Of a stretch of DNA of 64,000 nt, positions 9,298-18,597 are shown one piece after another. The stretch covers positions 62,001-126,000 of the forward strand of contig NZ_JADILO010000009.1 of NCBI RefSeq assembly GCF_015278125.1, given 5' to 3'. The notes beneath the pieces were generated by a model. The model was not told the DNA's origin. It did not search any database and saw nothing but the letters and a program-made list of their open reading frames with translations. The DNA comes from Vibrio fluminensis (GTDB taxonomy: Bacteria > Pseudomonadota > Gammaproteobacteria > Enterobacterales > Vibrionaceae). The translations under genes were made by a program, and so were the position numbers. Positions within the stretch are counted from its first letter, which is position 1. Each line of letters begins with the position of its first letter.

Positions 9298-9405
9298 GTA
9301 AGACTCCTCTTGGTAACAATGAGATGGATTGTGATCTAGATTTGATTACTGAGACTTTTTATGACAGATTTAATCAATCGGGGCTAAATATTGATTGGAT
9401 CTGTA

Positions 9406-10413
9406 ATGGAAGGTGTGCACTTTATTCGAGCTTTGGGCTTAAGAAATATTCATTATCGGGTAATGCAGCGTTATGAATTACCAGCGAATTCATTGGCGAT
9501 TGCTGACTCAGTCCTCGCTTATCCTATGACGCTAATTCCAATTTCTGAAGCTAATCGTTGGTATCAACAGCTCGAAATTCAGTCAAAAAATCCGGATATC
9601 ATTCTCGATGTCGCGGCAGATATTCGCCCAGAAGATTTGGGGGCTGTTGCTCGTTGGCTTTTTTCAGGCATTGATTTAGCGTCTGCGATTCGTCGATTAA
9701 ATTATGGGATCGCCAGTTTACAGTCAGGCGCTTACCTAAGCGCCTCTCAAAGTGGCCCCATCATTAAATGGACTTATCAAAACCCTTTTATTGAAGTGAA
9801 TAATAAAGTCCATGATGGCGTACGAGCAGCGATCTTTATGTGTAAAGTTATTCGCCATTATGTCGGTGAGGACTTTGTGCCGCTGCGAGTGATGTTTCCC
9901 GGTATTCGTGATAATCAAGCGAGATATAACCAATACTTTGGTTGTGATATCGGCTGGAATCATTCTAAGACGGAAGTGTGGTTTCATGCGGATTTGAGGC
10001 TTGCGACCCAATCAAAATTGGTTGGCGGAAAGAAGCAACTTGCCATGAGCTTTACTGAATTAGATGAGTTTCTCAATATGCCGGAAGCCGATGATGAGAT
10101 TAAGGTGATTTATGAACTACTTAACTATAGCTGTCACTATGGTTTTCCGACCGTTGAGCGTGTCTCAAGCTTGGCGGGTTTATCACCACAACAATTCCAG
10201 CGCAGGCTCCATGCGATTGGTATGAACTTTACTAATGTAACCGCTTATGTACTGAGCAATATCGCGGTTGGTTTGCTTGATAAAGGGGTCAGCATAGAGG
10301 AAGTCTCGCGACGGCTGGGTTATCAGAATGTCGCGAGTTTTAATCGCATGTTTAAAAAACAAAGAGCGTTGACGCCAAAGCAGTTTGTTCAGCGTTTAGA
10401 AGAGCTTAGGTAG
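9406..10413 (+). CDS. AraC-family transcriptional regulator (Arabinose_bd-type N domain)
   Basis: 335 residues from the ATG at 9406; a TTG at 9391 in frame would add five and cannot be excluded. The N-terminal two thirds resemble the ligand domain found in OruR/ArgR-like AraC regulators. The C-terminal HTH pair lies at about 235-335: VERVSSLAGLSPQQFQRRLH, then SIEEVSRRLGYQNVASFNRM and the closing GxTPxxF motif (ALTPKQF). It is divergent from the DUF3302/HlyD pair (about 108 nt apart), which is the most likely target. Its 3' end overlaps the convergent yjeH gene by 8 nt, so the two transcripts are antisense there. Confidence 0.85.
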   Translation: MEGVHFIRALGLRNIHYRVMQRYELPANSLAIADSVLAYPMTLIPISEANRWYQQLEIQSKNPDIILDVAADIRPEDLGAVARWLFSGIDLASAIRRLNYGIASLQSGAYLSASQSGPIIKWTYQNPFIEVNNKVHDGVRAAIFMCKVIRHYVGEDFVPLRVMFPGIRDNQARYNQYFGCDIGWNHSKTEVWFHADLRLATQSKLVGGKKQLAMSFTELDEFLNMPEADDEIKVIYELLNYSCHYGFPTVERVSSLAGLSPQQFQRRLHAIGMNFTNVTAYVLSNIAVGLLDKGVSIEEVSRRLGYQNVASFNRMFKKQRALTPKQFVQRLEELR

Positions 10414-11665
10414 CATTTATATGTTTGTTTTGTGACTCAGGCTTTATTTGATATAGCAAGAATCCGAATAACACTAAAGCGTAGATCATCGACCAGCCCA
10501 CAAAAGCCATCATGACGATACAAGTGAATAGCGCGACCAATGCGAGCGCTTTTGCGAAGCCGCTAAGTAGGCGGCAGGCTGCTAGCATCGCCATAAAGTA
10601 AACTAAGATAAAAACCCCATTGGCAAGTTTGACGAAAAACTCGAGATCTAATTGTGACCATTCACCAATGAAGCAGGAAATGAGCAATACGCCGCCAACG
10701 GCAAAAGTCGCATTAGCAGGAATGCCATTCGATGATAAGCGGGCAATAGGGCTACTTGGTTTGTAATCGCGAGCTTGTGCCCAAAGCATGCGTGATAGGC
10801 TTTGTGTGTATAGGTTGATACTGGCAAAGCAGGCTGCAAATCCAAGTAAGCTAATAATTAATTTAGCTTGTGGACCAAACAAGGCATCAGCAAGGAATGG
10901 AATTGAACCTGCATCAAACTCTGGAGAGCCGTAAGCATGGAATTTAATGATGACAACGGAACATGCCCAATATACGGCGCCTGCTATGATACAACCGACC
11001 ACAATGGCGATAGGGAAGTCGCGCTCGGGTGACTTAAACTCTTCCCCCATATGAGCGAAAGCTTCAATACCAACAAAGCACCAAAACATGACGGATAGGG
11101 CGCTGCCAATAACAAGCCAATCGCCTGCTTGAATCGAGGGCATCGTGAGTTGATTAGGGGTGATGTCTCCATACCACCAAAAAGTAGCGACTAAGGCCAA
11201 TATGCTTAATGCAATTAAGGTTTGGATACGGCCCGATGCTTTAGCGCCAGATAGGTTAACCATAACCAAAAGTACAACGGTAATGACTTGGGCAATCAGT
11301 GGATGGTTGAGCCATTCTGGTAACAGTGGTTGTAGAAACCCAGCGGCCAGTGCAACAGCGGCTGGGACACCGACCGGAATAACACTTAAAAATAGCCAAG
11401 CAATGCTTTTTTCAAGTCGCTGATTAAATGCTTTTCGTACAAAGAACGCTGTACCTCCAGCGTTCGGATAGCGTTTGCCTAACATGGCAAATGTTAATGC
11501 CACAGGGCATATCGCTATCAGCAGCACCGCCCATGACCAAAGCGATAAGACACCAGCTATCGTTGCGGCGAGCGCTGGTACCATAAATAATCCTGTCCCA
11601 AGCAGGGTAGTGGATAATTGCCCAATGCCTGACAGTAGGGTGATCTCTCTTTTTAGTTCAGCCAT
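10406..11665 (-). CDS. yjeH: L-methionine / branched-chain amino acid exporter, YjeH family
   Basis: 419 residues, essentially the E. coli YjeH length (418), from the ATG at 11665. The in-frame TTG at 11692 was rejected because it has poorer support. About 12 hydrophobic segments of the APC superfamily are present. The N-terminal helix-break motif appears as GIGQLSTTLLGTGLFMVPAL, and GWLFLSVIPVG-type and MFWCFVGIEAFAHMGEEFKS segments match YjeH closely. The family exports methionine and branched-chain amino acids. It is divergent from an Lrp/AsnC regulator at 11958, a common arrangement in which the Lrp protein senses the exported amino acid. Control by that neighbour is inference. Confidence 0.9.
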   Translation of the reverse strand: MAELKREITLLSGIGQLSTTLLGTGLFMVPALAATIAGVLSLWSWAVLLIAICPVALTFAMLGKRYPNAGGTAFFVRKAFNQRLEKSIAWLFLSVIPVGVPAAVALAAGFLQPLLPEWLNHPLIAQVITVVLLVMVNLSGAKASGRIQTLIALSILALVATFWWYGDITPNQLTMPSIQAGDWLVIGSALSVMFWCFVGIEAFAHMGEEFKSPERDFPIAIVVGCIIAGAVYWACSVVIIKFHAYGSPEFDAGSIPFLADALFGPQAKLIISLLGFAACFASINLYTQSLSRMLWAQARDYKPSSPIARLSSNGIPANATFAVGGVLLISCFIGEWSQLDLEFFVKLANGVFILVYFMAMLAACRLLSGFAKALALVALFTCIVMMAFVGWSMIYALVLFGFLLYQIKPESQNKHINAT

Positions 11666-11957
11666 GATTTCCGTTTCGCTCCATGAATCCAATACCAGCT
11701 CGGTCCTTTCGTTTTAGATTACGCGGATATAAGTATTTGGTCATCCAGCAAAGTGCGTTTTTTAACCGCCATATTGACTAAAATTTCAAGTTACACCATC
11801 AAAATGACGTTTATCACGGCTCTTTTCTTTTTCTTTTTTCTCAACCATCAACTCTTGTCTCTGTCTTTTGTCTCTCAAATCTCGATCTTCTTGAGCTTAC
11901 ATCGCCATCGGGTATTATTAATTGATCATTAAGGAGTTTGATATAGGTGGAAGCGTG

Positions 11958-12407
11958 ATGGATCAGTTCGATGAAAAAATACTTACCTTGTTGAAGCGCG
12001 ATGCTCGGTTGTCGGTGAGTGAGCTTGCGAATCAAGTGAATCTGTCTCGCTCAGCGGTCACCGCACGAGTAAAAAAGCTCGAAAAGCAGGGTGTTATTTT
12101 GGGCTATCACGCTAATGTGGTGAAACCAGAACAAACGGTAGTGATTAAAGCTTACCTCGCGCTTAAATTTGATACTTCTAGTTCAACTAAACACTGTGAG
12201 TCTTATGCCGCCGAGATTTATCAAATTGAAGGCGTAAAATGGAGCCATGCGATCAGTGGTGAGACCGATATGATGCTCTACGTCGAAACGTCGACGATGG
12301 AGCAATTGAACAATATTCGTAACCAGCTTCATCAAATACCTGAGCTCTTTCAGCTCACAACACATACCGTATTAACCGAGTTTTTTAATACCTTACGCCA
12401 TGATTAA
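11958..12407 (+). CDS. Lrp/AsnC-family transcriptional regulator
   Basis: 149 residues from the ATG at 11958, with AGGTGGAA upstream. An upstream in-frame start at 11922 lacks a good ribosome site. The N-terminal winged HTH (about 1-60) reads ILTLLKRDARLSVSELANQV with SRSAVTARVKKLEKQGVI, typical of the family. The C-terminal RAM domain (about 65-145) has GETDMMLYVETSTMEQLN. It is divergent from yjeH and overlaps the following lysR start by 8 nt. Likely effector: an amino acid such as methionine or a branched-chain residue, judged only by the neighbour. Confidence 0.9.
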   Translation: MDQFDEKILTLLKRDARLSVSELANQVNLSRSAVTARVKKLEKQGVILGYHANVVKPEQTVVIKAYLALKFDTSSSTKHCESYAAEIYQIEGVKWSHAISGETDMMLYVETSTMEQLNNIRNQLHQIPELFQLTTHTVLTEFFNTLRHD

Positions 12408-13320
12408 TCATATCAACCTTAATCTTTTGCGCTCTCTACAGATATTGATTGAAGAGTGCCATGTTAGCCGCGCTGCGGTGAGGCTGAATATCACGCAATC
12501 CGCTGTGAGCCGTCAGCTAGCTCAACTGCGTGAGTTATGCGATGATCCCTTGCTGGTAAGAAGTGGTAATCAATTGGTCGCCACGCCAAGGGCGCTAGCA
12601 CTGCTAGAAAGAGTGAATACTCTGCTCAATCAAGCGGATGAGCTTTTCAGTGATGCTCCCTTTGATTCGACCACTTGGCAGCAGGAGTTTGTGTTTGCTT
12701 CTAGTGACTATGTGGCGCAATTTATTGTGCCGCAAATTATTCCTATTTTGGGTAAACAAGCGCCTTTAGTTGATTTCAGCTATCGCTTGTGGCAACAGGA
12801 GTACTTGACCAACCTATTGCCGCTCGGAATTGACCTTGCTTCAACCATGTTACCAGAGGCCCCAAGCCACTTGTCGAGTATCCACATAGGAGAAGATCAA
12901 CCAGTATGCTTGATGCGTCGAGAACACCCATTGTGTCACCTTTCCAATTGGCGTCCTGACGATGTGGTGAGTTTTCCTCACCTAAAAGTGACGGGTGGCG
13001 GAGATAAAGATACCCATGCCGATATTGCATTGCGAGAGTTAGGTTTGGTTCGTAGAGTGGCCGTAAAAGTGCCATTTTTTGCCACGGCAGTGAAAGTGCT
13101 GCAAGAGACAGACTTACTGATGATTGTGCCTGATCATATCGCTGCGAATATCGCAGCAGAGTCTTCACTAATCTATCGTCCGTTACCTTTTCAATGCATT
13201 ACGCATAAGTATTGGCTTATGTGGCATCCCAAATTTGATCAAGATAAAGGGCATGAATGGATGCGACAACAGGTGCTGCAAGTGATGCGTATCTCACCTA
13301 AGTCGATCCAAATTCGCTGA
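12400..13320 (+). CDS. LysR-family transcriptional regulator
   Basis: 306 residues. The N-terminal HTH (about 1-65) reads NLNLLRSLQILIEECHVSRA with SQSAVSRQLAQLRELCDDPL-type spacing (here ITQSAVSRQLAQLRELCDDP). The rest is a periplasmic-binding-like effector domain. It overlaps the Lrp gene by 8 nt, so the two regulators are co-expressed. It precedes an RhtB/LysE-type exporter by 115 nt, across an interval with a 10-bp inverted repeat. Targets are unknown; the exporter is the natural candidate. Confidence 0.88.
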   Translation: MINHINLNLLRSLQILIEECHVSRAAVRLNITQSAVSRQLAQLRELCDDPLLVRSGNQLVATPRALALLERVNTLLNQADELFSDAPFDSTTWQQEFVFASSDYVAQFIVPQIIPILGKQAPLVDFSYRLWQQEYLTNLLPLGIDLASTMLPEAPSHLSSIHIGEDQPVCLMRREHPLCHLSNWRPDDVVSFPHLKVTGGGDKDTHADIALRELGLVRRVAVKVPFFATAVKVLQETDLLMIVPDHIAANIAAESSLIYRPLPFQCITHKYWLMWHPKFDQDKGHEWMRQQVLQVMRISPKSIQIR

Positions 13321-13334
13321 ATAATGCTTTGAGT

Positions 13335-13381
13335 ATGATTTGAAGTCATGATGTTTATGATTAAGTTTGATTTCAAATCAT
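13335..13381. repeat. Inverted repeat between the LysR gene and the exporter gene
   Basis: Perfect 10-bp arms ATGATTTGAA and TTCAAATCAT, separated by 27 nt, lie in the 115-nt gap before the RhtB-type gene. No T tract follows, so a regulator site is as likely as a terminator. Confidence 0.4.
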
Positions 13382-13435
13382 CACTAGGAAAAAGTAACTT
13401 ACTCTCATCTACTCAATTTATCGTGGTTATTGATT

Positions 13436-14050
13436 ATGACGGTTACCGTTTGGTTGTCTCTGTTTACTGTTTGTTTGTTGGGGGCTATGTCTCCTGGTCC
13501 TAGTTTGGCGGTCGTTGCCAAACATAGCTTAGCGGGAGGACGCACCAATGGTTTTGTCACCGCTTGGGCGCATGCGATGGGTATCGGTATCTATGCATTT
13601 ATTACTTTAATTGGCTTGGCGGTGGTATTGCAGCAATCTCCATTGCTGTTTAAAACCATCAGCTATGCGGGTGCACTTTATCTCGCTTACCTTGGTTACA
13701 ATGCACTACGCTCAAAAGGAGGCGTGGCTGCTAAGCTTGAATCCGGCGAGCAGACAACGTTGATGCAGTCTGCGCGAGAAGGATTTCTGATTTCAATTCT
13801 TAGCCCTAAAATTGCTTTGTTTTTTATCGCTTTGTTTAGCCAGTTTATTGCGATAGGGAGCGATGTGACGAGTAAGTCGATTATTGTACTGACACCGCTT
13901 GTGGTCGATGGCTTATGGTATACCTTGATTACCTTATTACTCTCAAGTCCCAAGCTTATTGATAAAATCCGTAGTCAAGCACAGTTGATCGATCGACTTT
14001 CTGGCATCATTCTCATTTTGCTAGCTATCCGTGTCGTGTACACCGTATAA
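13436..14050 (+). CDS. LysE/RhtB-family amino acid exporter
   Basis: 204 residues from the ATG at 13436; a TTG two codons earlier is also possible. The family signature GAMSPGPSLAVV sits in the first helix (about 17-28), and about six membrane segments follow, with SYAGALYLAYLGYNALRS and LISILSPKIALFFIALFSQF typical of RhtB proteins. These carriers export neutral amino acids or homoserine lactones. It is the second amino-acid exporter in a 4-kb stretch with two regulators. The following oxidoreductase starts 4 nt after its stop. Confidence 0.9.
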   Translation: MTVTVWLSLFTVCLLGAMSPGPSLAVVAKHSLAGGRTNGFVTAWAHAMGIGIYAFITLIGLAVVLQQSPLLFKTISYAGALYLAYLGYNALRSKGGVAAKLESGEQTTLMQSAREGFLISILSPKIALFFIALFSQFIAIGSDVTSKSIIVLTPLVVDGLWYTLITLLLSSPKLIDKIRSQAQLIDRLSGIILILLAIRVVYTV

Positions 14051-14054
14051 AATT

Positions 14055-15047
14055 ATGATTAGACTTGCCGTTATCGGAACCAACTGGATTACCGACCAAT
14101 TCATCGAGGCTGCTCTGGCGAGCGGTCTCTATCAGTTATCCGCGGTTTATTCGCGTTCGATTGCCAGTGCGGCAAAGTTTGCGGAGAAATACGCGCATAT
14201 AGAGCCACAGCCACGCTTGTTTGACGATTTGCAAACATTAGGTGAAAGTGACTGCATTGATGTAGTGTACATTGCCAGTCCGAATTCATTTCATGCACCA
14301 CAAGCGATGCAATTGATGCGTTGTGGTAAACATGTCATTTGCGAAAAACCGCTTGCAGCAAACGAAGATTTAGCTAAACAAATGTTCACGGTGGCTGAAG
14401 AGAACAATGTTTTGTTGTACGAAGCCTTTATGTCAATGCACACCCCAAACTTTAAGGTGTTACAGGCGCAGATGGGTGAAATAGGCAATATCACTAAAGC
14501 CTTTATCAGTTACTGTCAGTACTCCTCTCGTTATCAAAAGTACTTAGCGGGTGAAAACCCAAATACGTTTAATCCCGAGTTTGCTAATGGCTCAATTATG
14601 GATATTGGTTTTTACTGTTTATCATCTGCCGTGGCATTGTTTGGCGAGCCAAAACGAGTGATTGCGCAGGCGCAATTATTATCTTCGGGTGTAGATGGCA
14701 GTGGTAGCGTTGTACTTGGCTATGATGGTTTTGAAGTTGTCATACAGCACTCGAAAACCAGCGACTCTCATTTGCCAAGTGAGATTCAAGGTGAAGATGG
14801 CGTGTTGCAGGTCAAACTGATCTCAGTTGGACAACAAGTGCTAAAAATCAAACGTGGCGAACAACCTGAAGATCTAACCGTCACCCAACATAGTAACCCT
14901 ATGTACTACGAGACGCTCGATTTTGCTGAGCAACTCAACAATAATAAAATGAATCCGGCTCGTACCCAACGTTCACTGGTGGTAGCGAAGCTGTTGACGG
15001 AAATCCGTCGCCAAACCGGGGTCGTTTTCCCTCAAGACGAAGTTTAA
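14055..15047 (+). CDS. Gfo/Idh/MocA-family NAD(P)-dependent oxidoreductase
   Basis: 330 residues from the ATG at 14055, 4 nt after the exporter. An upstream frame extension to 14031 overlaps the exporter and is not needed. The N-terminal Rossmann fold begins IRLAVIGTNWITDQF. The family motif ICEKPLA, with catalytic Lys, is at about residue 95-101. The C-terminal domain has NGSIMDIGFYCLSSAVALFG. The substrate, usually a sugar or inositol, cannot be inferred. It is probably co-transcribed with the exporter before it and yhfA after it (13 nt). Confidence 0.87.
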   Translation: MIRLAVIGTNWITDQFIEAALASGLYQLSAVYSRSIASAAKFAEKYAHIEPQPRLFDDLQTLGESDCIDVVYIASPNSFHAPQAMQLMRCGKHVICEKPLAANEDLAKQMFTVAEENNVLLYEAFMSMHTPNFKVLQAQMGEIGNITKAFISYCQYSSRYQKYLAGENPNTFNPEFANGSIMDIGFYCLSSAVALFGEPKRVIAQAQLLSSGVDGSGSVVLGYDGFEVVIQHSKTSDSHLPSEIQGEDGVLQVKLISVGQQVLKIKRGEQPEDLTVTQHSNPMYYETLDFAEQLNNNKMNPARTQRSLVVAKLLTEIRRQTGVVFPQDEV

Positions 15048-15060
15048 GAAGAGAGTGCAG

Positions 15061-15462
15061 ATGCAAGCAGAAGTTAAATGGATTGAAGACTTTAAGTTTT
15101 TAGGTCAATCACAATCTGGTCATTCAATTGTTATGGATGGCAATGGCGGGGCAACGGCACCAAGTCCAATGGAAATGGTGTTGATGGCTGCGGGTGGCTG
15201 TAGTTCTGTCGATGTTGTTGATGGTCTTAAGCAAGCTGGTAAGAAAGTAACGGGTTGTGTGGCTAAATTAACCACAGAACGTCGCGAAACTCCGCCACGT
15301 ATTTTTACCCAAGTTAACATTCATTTTGAAGTGTCTGGCCAAGACTTGGATGCGGACACTGTAGCGCAAGTGACAGCCGCTTCCTTAGAGAAATATTGTT
15401 CAGTCTGTTTGATGTTAGGGGCAGGCGTTGAGATGACCCATAGCTGGGAAATTTTGGCTTAA
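15061..15462 (+). CDS. yhfA: OsmC-family protein YhfA
   Basis: 133 residues (E. coli YhfA has 134), from the ATG at 15061 after AAGAGAG; a GTG two codons upstream is the alternative. APSPMEMVLMAAGGCSSVDV carries the first conserved Cys and Glu of the OsmC fold, and EKYCSVCLMLGAGVEMTHS carries the second Cys. OsmC/Ohr proteins use such Cys pairs to reduce peroxides, but for YhfA itself the role is not established. It is the last gene of the rightward run and is followed by a strong hairpin. Confidence 0.9.
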   Translation: MQAEVKWIEDFKFLGQSQSGHSIVMDGNGGATAPSPMEMVLMAAGGCSSVDVVDGLKQAGKKVTGCVAKLTTERRETPPRIFTQVNIHFEVSGQDLDADTVAQVTAASLEKYCSVCLMLGAGVEMTHSWEILA

Positions 15463-15480
15463 ATAAGCGCTAGAATGAAC

Positions 15481-15507
15481 AAAGCCGAGTCATGCTGACT
15501 CGGCTTT
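15481..15507 (+). terminator. Rho-independent terminator after yhfA
   Basis: A 12-bp perfect stem, AAAGCCGAGTCA / TGACTCGGCTTT, with a 3-nt loop. It ends in TTTT and lies 18 nt after the stop. It may also serve the L,D-transpeptidase gene arriving from the other side. Confidence 0.85.
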
Positions 15508-15592
15508 TCTATTGATATTACTTATCGCAGCTTAGACTATTTACAACCATTGGGTGCGTTATGTTGATGAGACAATGTTTACCATCCAAAGT

Positions 15593-16099
15593 TTAAGGCA
15601 AAATCTCGATGGGTGTACCAGCTCTCACTAGAGTAAGCAGTTCATCCATTTCTTCATTACTCAGCGCAATACAGCCATTGGTCCAATCAAAACTCTGAAC
15701 AAACTGGCTAGGTCTCATATCGCCATTTTTTTGCCCATGAATCTTAATGTCACCACCAGGGCTTAAATTAAGGCGCGCCGCATTGGCGATGTCGGCTTCA
15801 TTGGGGTAGCTAATGTGAATCGAGCGATAAAATTGCGAGTCTTCCATTACATACTCCAGTTTATAAACGCCTTCTGGAGTACGTTGATCACCTTCATAGA
15901 CTTTATGCCCTTGAGGACGTTTACCAAGAGCAATACGGAATTCTCGGACAATTTCATCACCGCGAAGTAGATAAAGTCGTCGCTTAGATTTATCCACTGT
16001 TACCTTATCAATAGGTAAAACACCAGTGGGTATGTCATCGATATTTGCTTTAACTGACATGGATAAAACAATAAGACAAAGTGATAGCAGCAGTTTCAT
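15593..16099 (-). CDS. Secreted L,D-transpeptidase (YkuD) family protein
   Basis: 168 residues. An N-terminal signal peptide (MKLLLSLCLIVLSMSVKA, cleavage near residue 18) sends it to the periplasm. The YkuD domain (about 30-166) contains the catalytic triad motif: IKIHGQKNG with the His, and DWTNGCIALS with the nucleophilic Cys. TPEGVYKLEYV is also typical. Such enzymes cross-link peptidoglycan or attach proteins to it; short stand-alone members resemble E. coli YafK-like proteins. It is monocistronic and convergent with yhfA. No LysM domain is present. Confidence 0.9.
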   Translation of the reverse strand: MKLLLSLCLIVLSMSVKANIDDIPTGVLPIDKVTVDKSKRRLYLLRGDEIVREFRIALGKRPQGHKVYEGDQRTPEGVYKLEYVMEDSQFYRSIHISYPNEADIANAARLNLSPGGDIKIHGQKNGDMRPSQFVQSFDWTNGCIALSNEEMDELLTLVRAGTPIEILP

Positions 16100-16446
16100 C
16101 TAAATATATTTTTGAGGTTATTGTTGTTCTTTGGCTGTTTGGGATAAAAACAGCACTCAAAGGTCCGTAATCATACCTTTTGGCTTTCTAATTGAATAGC
16201 GGTTGTTTACAACCTAGTCAAAATAGTCTCGATCATCAAGTTATTGAGACAGGATCTAATTCGCTGGTGACAGTACCAATATGAATTTGTGATTGAATTT
16301 TTACAATCCTGCGGAAGTATGAAAACTGTTGAGCAAACTAAGTGCGAGTGACTTAACATCGTGTCTTAATTTTAATATGAAAGGCTTAAGCTAGGTGATA
16401 ATTTGGTAATGAAGTCGATAAATTCACTCTACGAATAAAGGTTATC
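16100..16446. other. Divergent intergenic region
   Basis: About 350 nt between the L,D-transpeptidase and the GAF-GGDEF gene, which must contain both promoters. I see no open frame with a ribosome site and no strong dyad. Confidence 0.4.
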
Positions 16447-18570
16447 ATGTTTGCCCGCGCACTTTTGAAAAACATAATGTCAGCAAGAAGCCATAAGCTT
16501 TTGGCTATGGTTGTGTTTGATCATTTGGAAGAACTTTTGGCTGCGAATTCACTATGTGTAGTATGCGAGCAAAAGTTTTTTGGTACAGACACCGCTGTTT
16601 TTTCGCGCGGAGTGCCAACAGAACCGAGTTGTTATCCTGAGGAGTTTTGGTCTTGGGTTGCTCAGTTTGATACCAGTGATGGAATGATTCCTATCTCTAT
16701 TGCGGGCAATCAATTTGACGCGCTACGAGAGAATAACCTAGACACTTACATCTTTGTATTAGACAACTACAGCAGTGCTCGTACCTATTTAATCGTAGAA
16801 AACATCGAAGCTGGAAAAGTTACCGATGCGAGTGAAGGTAATGCTCTTGAGTTGATGCAAATTATAGCTTCACGCTGGCAATGTTTACGTGCAGAACTCG
16901 AGGCTAAGAGAGAGTATCGCCAGCGAGACATTAAAGAAGGCAAGTATCTTGATGTTATCCATCAACGTGAACAGTTCATTGAAGATATGAACTTGGTTCA
17001 AAAGATTGCGGTGGAGATTTCGAATCCAGAAACGTTGGATGAACTACATCGATTTGCGGTCGAATCTGTTCGCGAGCAACTTGGCTTTGACCGTACCGCA
17101 CTGATGTTACTCGATATCAAAAAGCGATGTTTTAGTGGTACTTATGGTACGGATGAAAATGGTAATACAACCGATGTTCATCATACTCAATATGATCTTC
17201 ATCAATTAGAACAAGAGTATATTGATGCCCTGTTTGAAGGGGTTGAATCCTTAGTTATTATCGAAAACGCACCGCTTTATAATGATGGTACCGTCATTGG
17301 CCAAGGCTGGAATGGCATGCTGATTTTACGTGATAGTGAGGACACCATTGGTTGGATAGCTCTAGATAATTACATTCATCGTGCGCCAATTACCGACTTC
17401 CAACGACAAATTTTAGAGTCATTTGGCTCTTTACTCTCGCAGATTTATATCCGTAAACGCCAAGAGCAGAATGTACGTATGTTACATGCCAGCATGGTTG
17501 AGTTATCACGTTGCATGACCGTTAGAGACGTATGTAAATCTGCGGTAACCTTTGGTATTAACCGTTTGGGTATTGATCGTCTAGCTGTGTTCTTAACCGA
17601 TGCAAACTGTTCCTACATGCAGGGGACTTGGGGGACAGATATACAAGGTAACGTTGTGGACGAGTCTTACTATCGTTCTGAGTTAGTTGATAGGACTATA
17701 GTGTCGAATGCGCGTTCAAATCCGAATGAAGTTGTCTTTGACGAATCTGTGCCAATTTACCATGACTTTCATATTGTTGGATTTGGTTGGACTGCGATGA
17801 CAATGCTGACCAGTAGTAGCGGTGAGCCGATTGCGTTTATTGCAGCAGATAACTTGATCCGCCGATCTCCGCTCACTTATCAGCTTCGAGAAGTGATCCG
17901 AATGTTTGCTTCGAATTTGACAGAGGTGTTGTTAAGAACTCGCGCACAAGAGGCTGTGCATGTTCTCAACGAGACACTTGAAGAAGAAGTTAAAGCTAGA
18001 ACGAAAGAACTACAGCTTGCCAATGAGCAACTAGAGATCATGGCTAAAATGGATCCTTTAACTCGCCTTGGTAATCGGAGAATGTTGGAGTCGGTATTGG
18101 AAAAAACGTGCTCACATTGTGATGGTTCTAAGCAAACTTTTGGCTTAATCATTGTCGATATTGATCACTTTGGTTTGTACAACAATTGCTATGGTCATAT
18201 GCAAGGTGATATCGCATTGATGCGTATTGGCAGCCTATTACAAGCGAAAGCGGAAAAAAATAATGAAGTGTTTTGCCGTATAGGTGGCGAAGAATTTGCA
18301 CTTTTGGTGGTAAATCGAACCGAACAACAAGTATCACAATTGGCAGAAAATATACGCTTTAGTATAGAAAACGAAGCTATTCCGCATGAAGATAATGAAG
18401 CGAAAGGCGTGTTGACTGCGTCAGTAGGTTATACCGTTATGGAGCTCAGCCGCAGCGAGTTCAATTTTGACGCATTATATAACCAAGCTGATAGGGCTTT
18501 ATACTCAGCTAAAGCTCGAGGGCGAAACAAAGTGGCGAGTTTTGTTGATACTGCACAACTCATTGAGTAA
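16447..18570 (+). CDS. GAF-GAF-GGDEF diguanylate cyclase
   Basis: 707 residues, soluble, no signal or membrane helix. Two tandem sensory GAF-like repeats are visible, each with a matching GTxGTDxxGN core (GTYGTDENGN near 235, GTWGTDIQGN near 395) and a later GWxxM element. A coiled coil (about 505-540, LNETLEEEVKARTKELQLAN) leads into the GGDEF domain (about 545-705). The active site reads RIGGEEFALLV, so synthesis of c-di-GMP is likely. The product-inhibition RxxD site is replaced by KNNE at the expected place. The ligand of the GAF domains is unknown. It stands alone and ends in a good terminator. Confidence 0.9.
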   Translation: MFARALLKNIMSARSHKLLAMVVFDHLEELLAANSLCVVCEQKFFGTDTAVFSRGVPTEPSCYPEEFWSWVAQFDTSDGMIPISIAGNQFDALRENNLDTYIFVLDNYSSARTYLIVENIEAGKVTDASEGNALELMQIIASRWQCLRAELEAKREYRQRDIKEGKYLDVIHQREQFIEDMNLVQKIAVEISNPETLDELHRFAVESVREQLGFDRTALMLLDIKKRCFSGTYGTDENGNTTDVHHTQYDLHQLEQEYIDALFEGVESLVIIENAPLYNDGTVIGQGWNGMLILRDSEDTIGWIALDNYIHRAPITDFQRQILESFGSLLSQIYIRKRQEQNVRMLHASMVELSRCMTVRDVCKSAVTFGINRLGIDRLAVFLTDANCSYMQGTWGTDIQGNVVDESYYRSELVDRTIVSNARSNPNEVVFDESVPIYHDFHIVGFGWTAMTMLTSSSGEPIAFIAADNLIRRSPLTYQLREVIRMFASNLTEVLLRTRAQEAVHVLNETLEEEVKARTKELQLANEQLEIMAKMDPLTRLGNRRMLESVLEKTCSHCDGSKQTFGLIIVDIDHFGLYNNCYGHMQGDIALMRIGSLLQAKAEKNNEVFCRIGGEEFALLVVNRTEQQVSQLAENIRFSIENEAIPHEDNEAKGVLTASVGYTVMELSRSEFNFDALYNQADRALYSAKARGRNKVASFVDTAQLIE

Positions 18571-18571
18571 T

Positions 18572-18597
18572 AAAACAGCAGTTTGAACTGCTGTTTT
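18572..18597. terminator. Bidirectional hairpin after the GAF-GGDEF gene
   Basis: A 12-bp stem, AAAACAGCAGTT / AACTGCTGTTTT, with A and T runs on either flank. It starts right after the diguanylate cyclase stop, and the stop codon of the convergent 55-codon gene lies at its right edge, so it can terminate both. Confidence 0.75.
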
